Origin: Mycobacterium sp. 1465703.0
GTDB taxonomy: Bacteria > Actinomycetota > Actinomycetes > Mycobacteriales > Mycobacteriaceae
Direction: 5' to 3'
NCBI RefSeq assembly: GCF_001672975.1
Contig: NZ_LZKU01000143.1
Location: 1 to 64,000, forward strand
Length of the DNA: 64,000 nucleotides
The translations under genes and the position numbers were made by a program. Below are positions 62,930 through 64,000 of the stretch, piece after piece. The first letter of the stretch is position 1, and each line of letters begins with the position of its first letter. The notes beneath the pieces are model-generated. The model was not told where the DNA came from and did no database searches. It was given only the letters and a program-made list of their open reading frames with translations.

Positions 62930-63217
62930 ATGTCAGACACGATGTTAGATCGCTTAATTACCAACGCCTTCGAAGCGATCAACACCACGGCAGCGCATAT
63001 GACCAACATCGCGGCCTTGGCCGAGGGCGCCGTGCGGCGAACGGCTCGAGAGATTGTCGGTCTGGGTCTGGACTACCGGCACCTGGCAAACGAGCTGACC
63101 AAGGTCGCCCGCCGGGCTAGCGGCTCGCCGGGCCAGGACATTACCCCTGTATCAACCCACAGGCATTTGCGAGTGGTCCCCGACATCCAGACGGGACATT
63201 CGCGGCGGGTCGGGTAA
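62930..63217 (+). CDS. Small conserved hypothetical protein
   Basis: 95 residues, ATG 62930 after GAGGGGAAC. The N-terminal half is two amphipathic helices (MLDRLITNAFEAINTTAAHM, TNIAALAEGAVRRTAREIVG), then LGLDYRHLANELTKVARRAS and a basic, Gly/Ser tail (THRHLRVVPDIQTGHSRRVG). Helical bundle-like, no signal or membrane segment. Not a family I know, although the N terminus resembles small mycobacterial helical proteins. The leader hairpin upstream suggests regulation. Confidence 0.6.
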   Translation: MSDTMLDRLITNAFEAINTTAAHMTNIAALAEGAVRRTAREIVGLGLDYRHLANELTKVARRASGSPGQDITPVSTHRHLRVVPDIQTGHSRRVG

Positions 63218-63350
63218 CGCCGCTGGCCCATCGGCTGCCCCGCGGATTGGGTTCCCACCATTGCACTTGGCGCGACTGCGCACTGGTCGCGTGTCGAGAG
63301 CGCGCGGGCAACCGGCGGCCAGCACCGCGTCGGCGACGGGGAAGGCGAAA

Positions 63351-63809
63351 TTACTGGCCTTTCCAGACAACCTTGTCGGTGCCTCCGGCGTCCCGGTAGA
63401 CGACACTATCGGGGTTCGTACCGCTGCGAACGTCGAAGTAAATGCGCCCGGTAACGGGAGTGCCCAAGGGAAGTGGCCCCTCGGGAAGGCCGTCGGTCTG
63501 GTTGCCCTTCATCACCGCGAACGTGGAGCTGTTGACGGCCCGAGCGTTGAAGTCCGCAATGTTCGGAGTTGCGTTGCCGCTGACTCCCTTGGCCGTGACG
63601 TCGGAGTACCAGATGCCGTCGTTGTGGCCGCTGGGCTGCAGGTTGCTCACGATGTAGTCGATAGTGCCGCCATTACTGGAAAGCTCTGCCGACTGGCCGA
63701 ATTGCAGCACCTGTGGATCGGCAAATGCCGGTGCCGCCGCGAAAAGTCCGGCGGCCGCCAAAACGGCTGCTGCTGCCGTTGTTTTGGATGCAATGTATGA
63801 GAACGCCAC
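63351..63809 (-). CDS. Secreted MPT63-family protein (DUF1942)
   Basis: 152 residues. Signal TTAAAAVLAAAGLFAAAPAF with cleavage near AFADP. Immunoglobulin-like domain: VLQFGQSAELSSNGGTIDYI, VSNLQPSGHNDGIWYSDVTA, ATPNIADFNARAVNSSTFAV, LPLGTPVTGRIYFDVRSGTN and a C-terminal VVYRDAGGTDKVVWKGQ. The pattern NARAVN and TGRIYFDV is shared with M. tuberculosis MPT63/MPB63 (Rv1926c), a major secreted antigen of unknown role. Its promoter must lie in 63810-64000, where I see no other gene. Confidence 0.85.
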   Translation of the reverse strand: MAFSYIASKTTAAAAVLAAAGLFAAAPAFADPQVLQFGQSAELSSNGGTIDYIVSNLQPSGHNDGIWYSDVTAKGVSGNATPNIADFNARAVNSSTFAVMKGNQTDGLPEGPLPLGTPVTGRIYFDVRSGTNPDSVVYRDAGGTDKVVWKGQ

Positions 63810-64000
63810 GTCAGGCTCCCTTCGTGAAGTGCCGGCTATCCAGGAGCGGCAGCTAAATCGGAGGGGTATCCAAAGCTCGGAATTTCAAACCTGATGTTGC
63901 TGAATAGCGCATCGACCCTTCTCTAATTGGCTTCGGTAGCTGAGCAATTGCTTTCCAGAGCCGTTCTTTTCGAAGGTACCGACGGGAGCGGAGAGCGACG

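Overview
The window is high-GC actinobacterial DNA from a mycobacterium. Markers are a PPE protein, a furA-katG operon with a mycobacterial-type leaderless furA start, three secreted cutinase-like proteins (relatives of Cut2, CFP21/Culp1 and Cut3/Cut4), an MPT63-family secreted protein, an MmpS-like lipoprotein, F420/LLM-type flavoenzymes and a GAP-family membrane protein. A Wadjet-type SMC operon and a biliverdin-type heme oxygenase, neither expected in M. tuberculosis, suggest a non-tuberculous species; I cannot name it.

Layout. 1-2666 is a damaged block: the end of a TetR gene, a carboxymuconolactone-decarboxylase-like gene cut off after about 30 codons, an inverted second copy of the TetR gene fused at an 8-nt microhomology, a truncated enoyl-CoA hydratase and an LLM oxidoreductase with two frameshifts. 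2738-7283 holds a Cut2-like cutinase and a compact set of a GT4 glycosyltransferase, two methyltransferases and an alpha/alpha-toroid protein, which looks like an uncharacterised glycoconjugate cluster. 7603-12599 holds a Tat-exported DUF1906 protein, katG, furA and an L,D-transpeptidase. 12781-19572 holds a coiled-coil protein, a FAD/Rieske oxidoreductase, a methyltransferase with an Rv1524-like glycosyltransferase, and a PPE protein ending in a SHOCT-like segment. 19634-27918 is small housekeeping and stress genes (MOSC, DUF3072, DUF6480, ADH, thioredoxin-like, CsbD, CFP21-like cutinase, DUF3253, enoyl-CoA hydratase, YihY/BrkB). 28055-42985 contains HrpA, an FAD monooxygenase, Zwf, a CitE-like lyase, an M42 peptidase of the NAGGN family, an aldehyde dehydrogenase, methyltransferases and the GAP protein. 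43275-51890 includes a lipocalin-like protein, SDR, heme oxygenase, secreted FKBP and DUF732 proteins, a coupled ATP-grasp/NylB-like hydrolase pair, an SRPBCC/DUF899 pair and a secreted W/C-rich repeat protein. 52763-58339 is the operon jetA-jetB-jetC with overlapping genes and no jetD next to it. 58660-63809 has an MFS exporter, the MmpS-like lipoprotein, a third cutinase, a membrane/PPOX fusion and the MPT63-like protein.

The strongest candidates for something new are the jetD-less Wadjet/MksBEF-type operon, the GT4-methyltransferase-toroid cluster, the ATP-grasp/NylB-like pair, the PPE-SHOCT fusion and the inverted TetR junction, which must first be cleared of assembly error. All calls come from reading sequence and recalled family features; no search was run.
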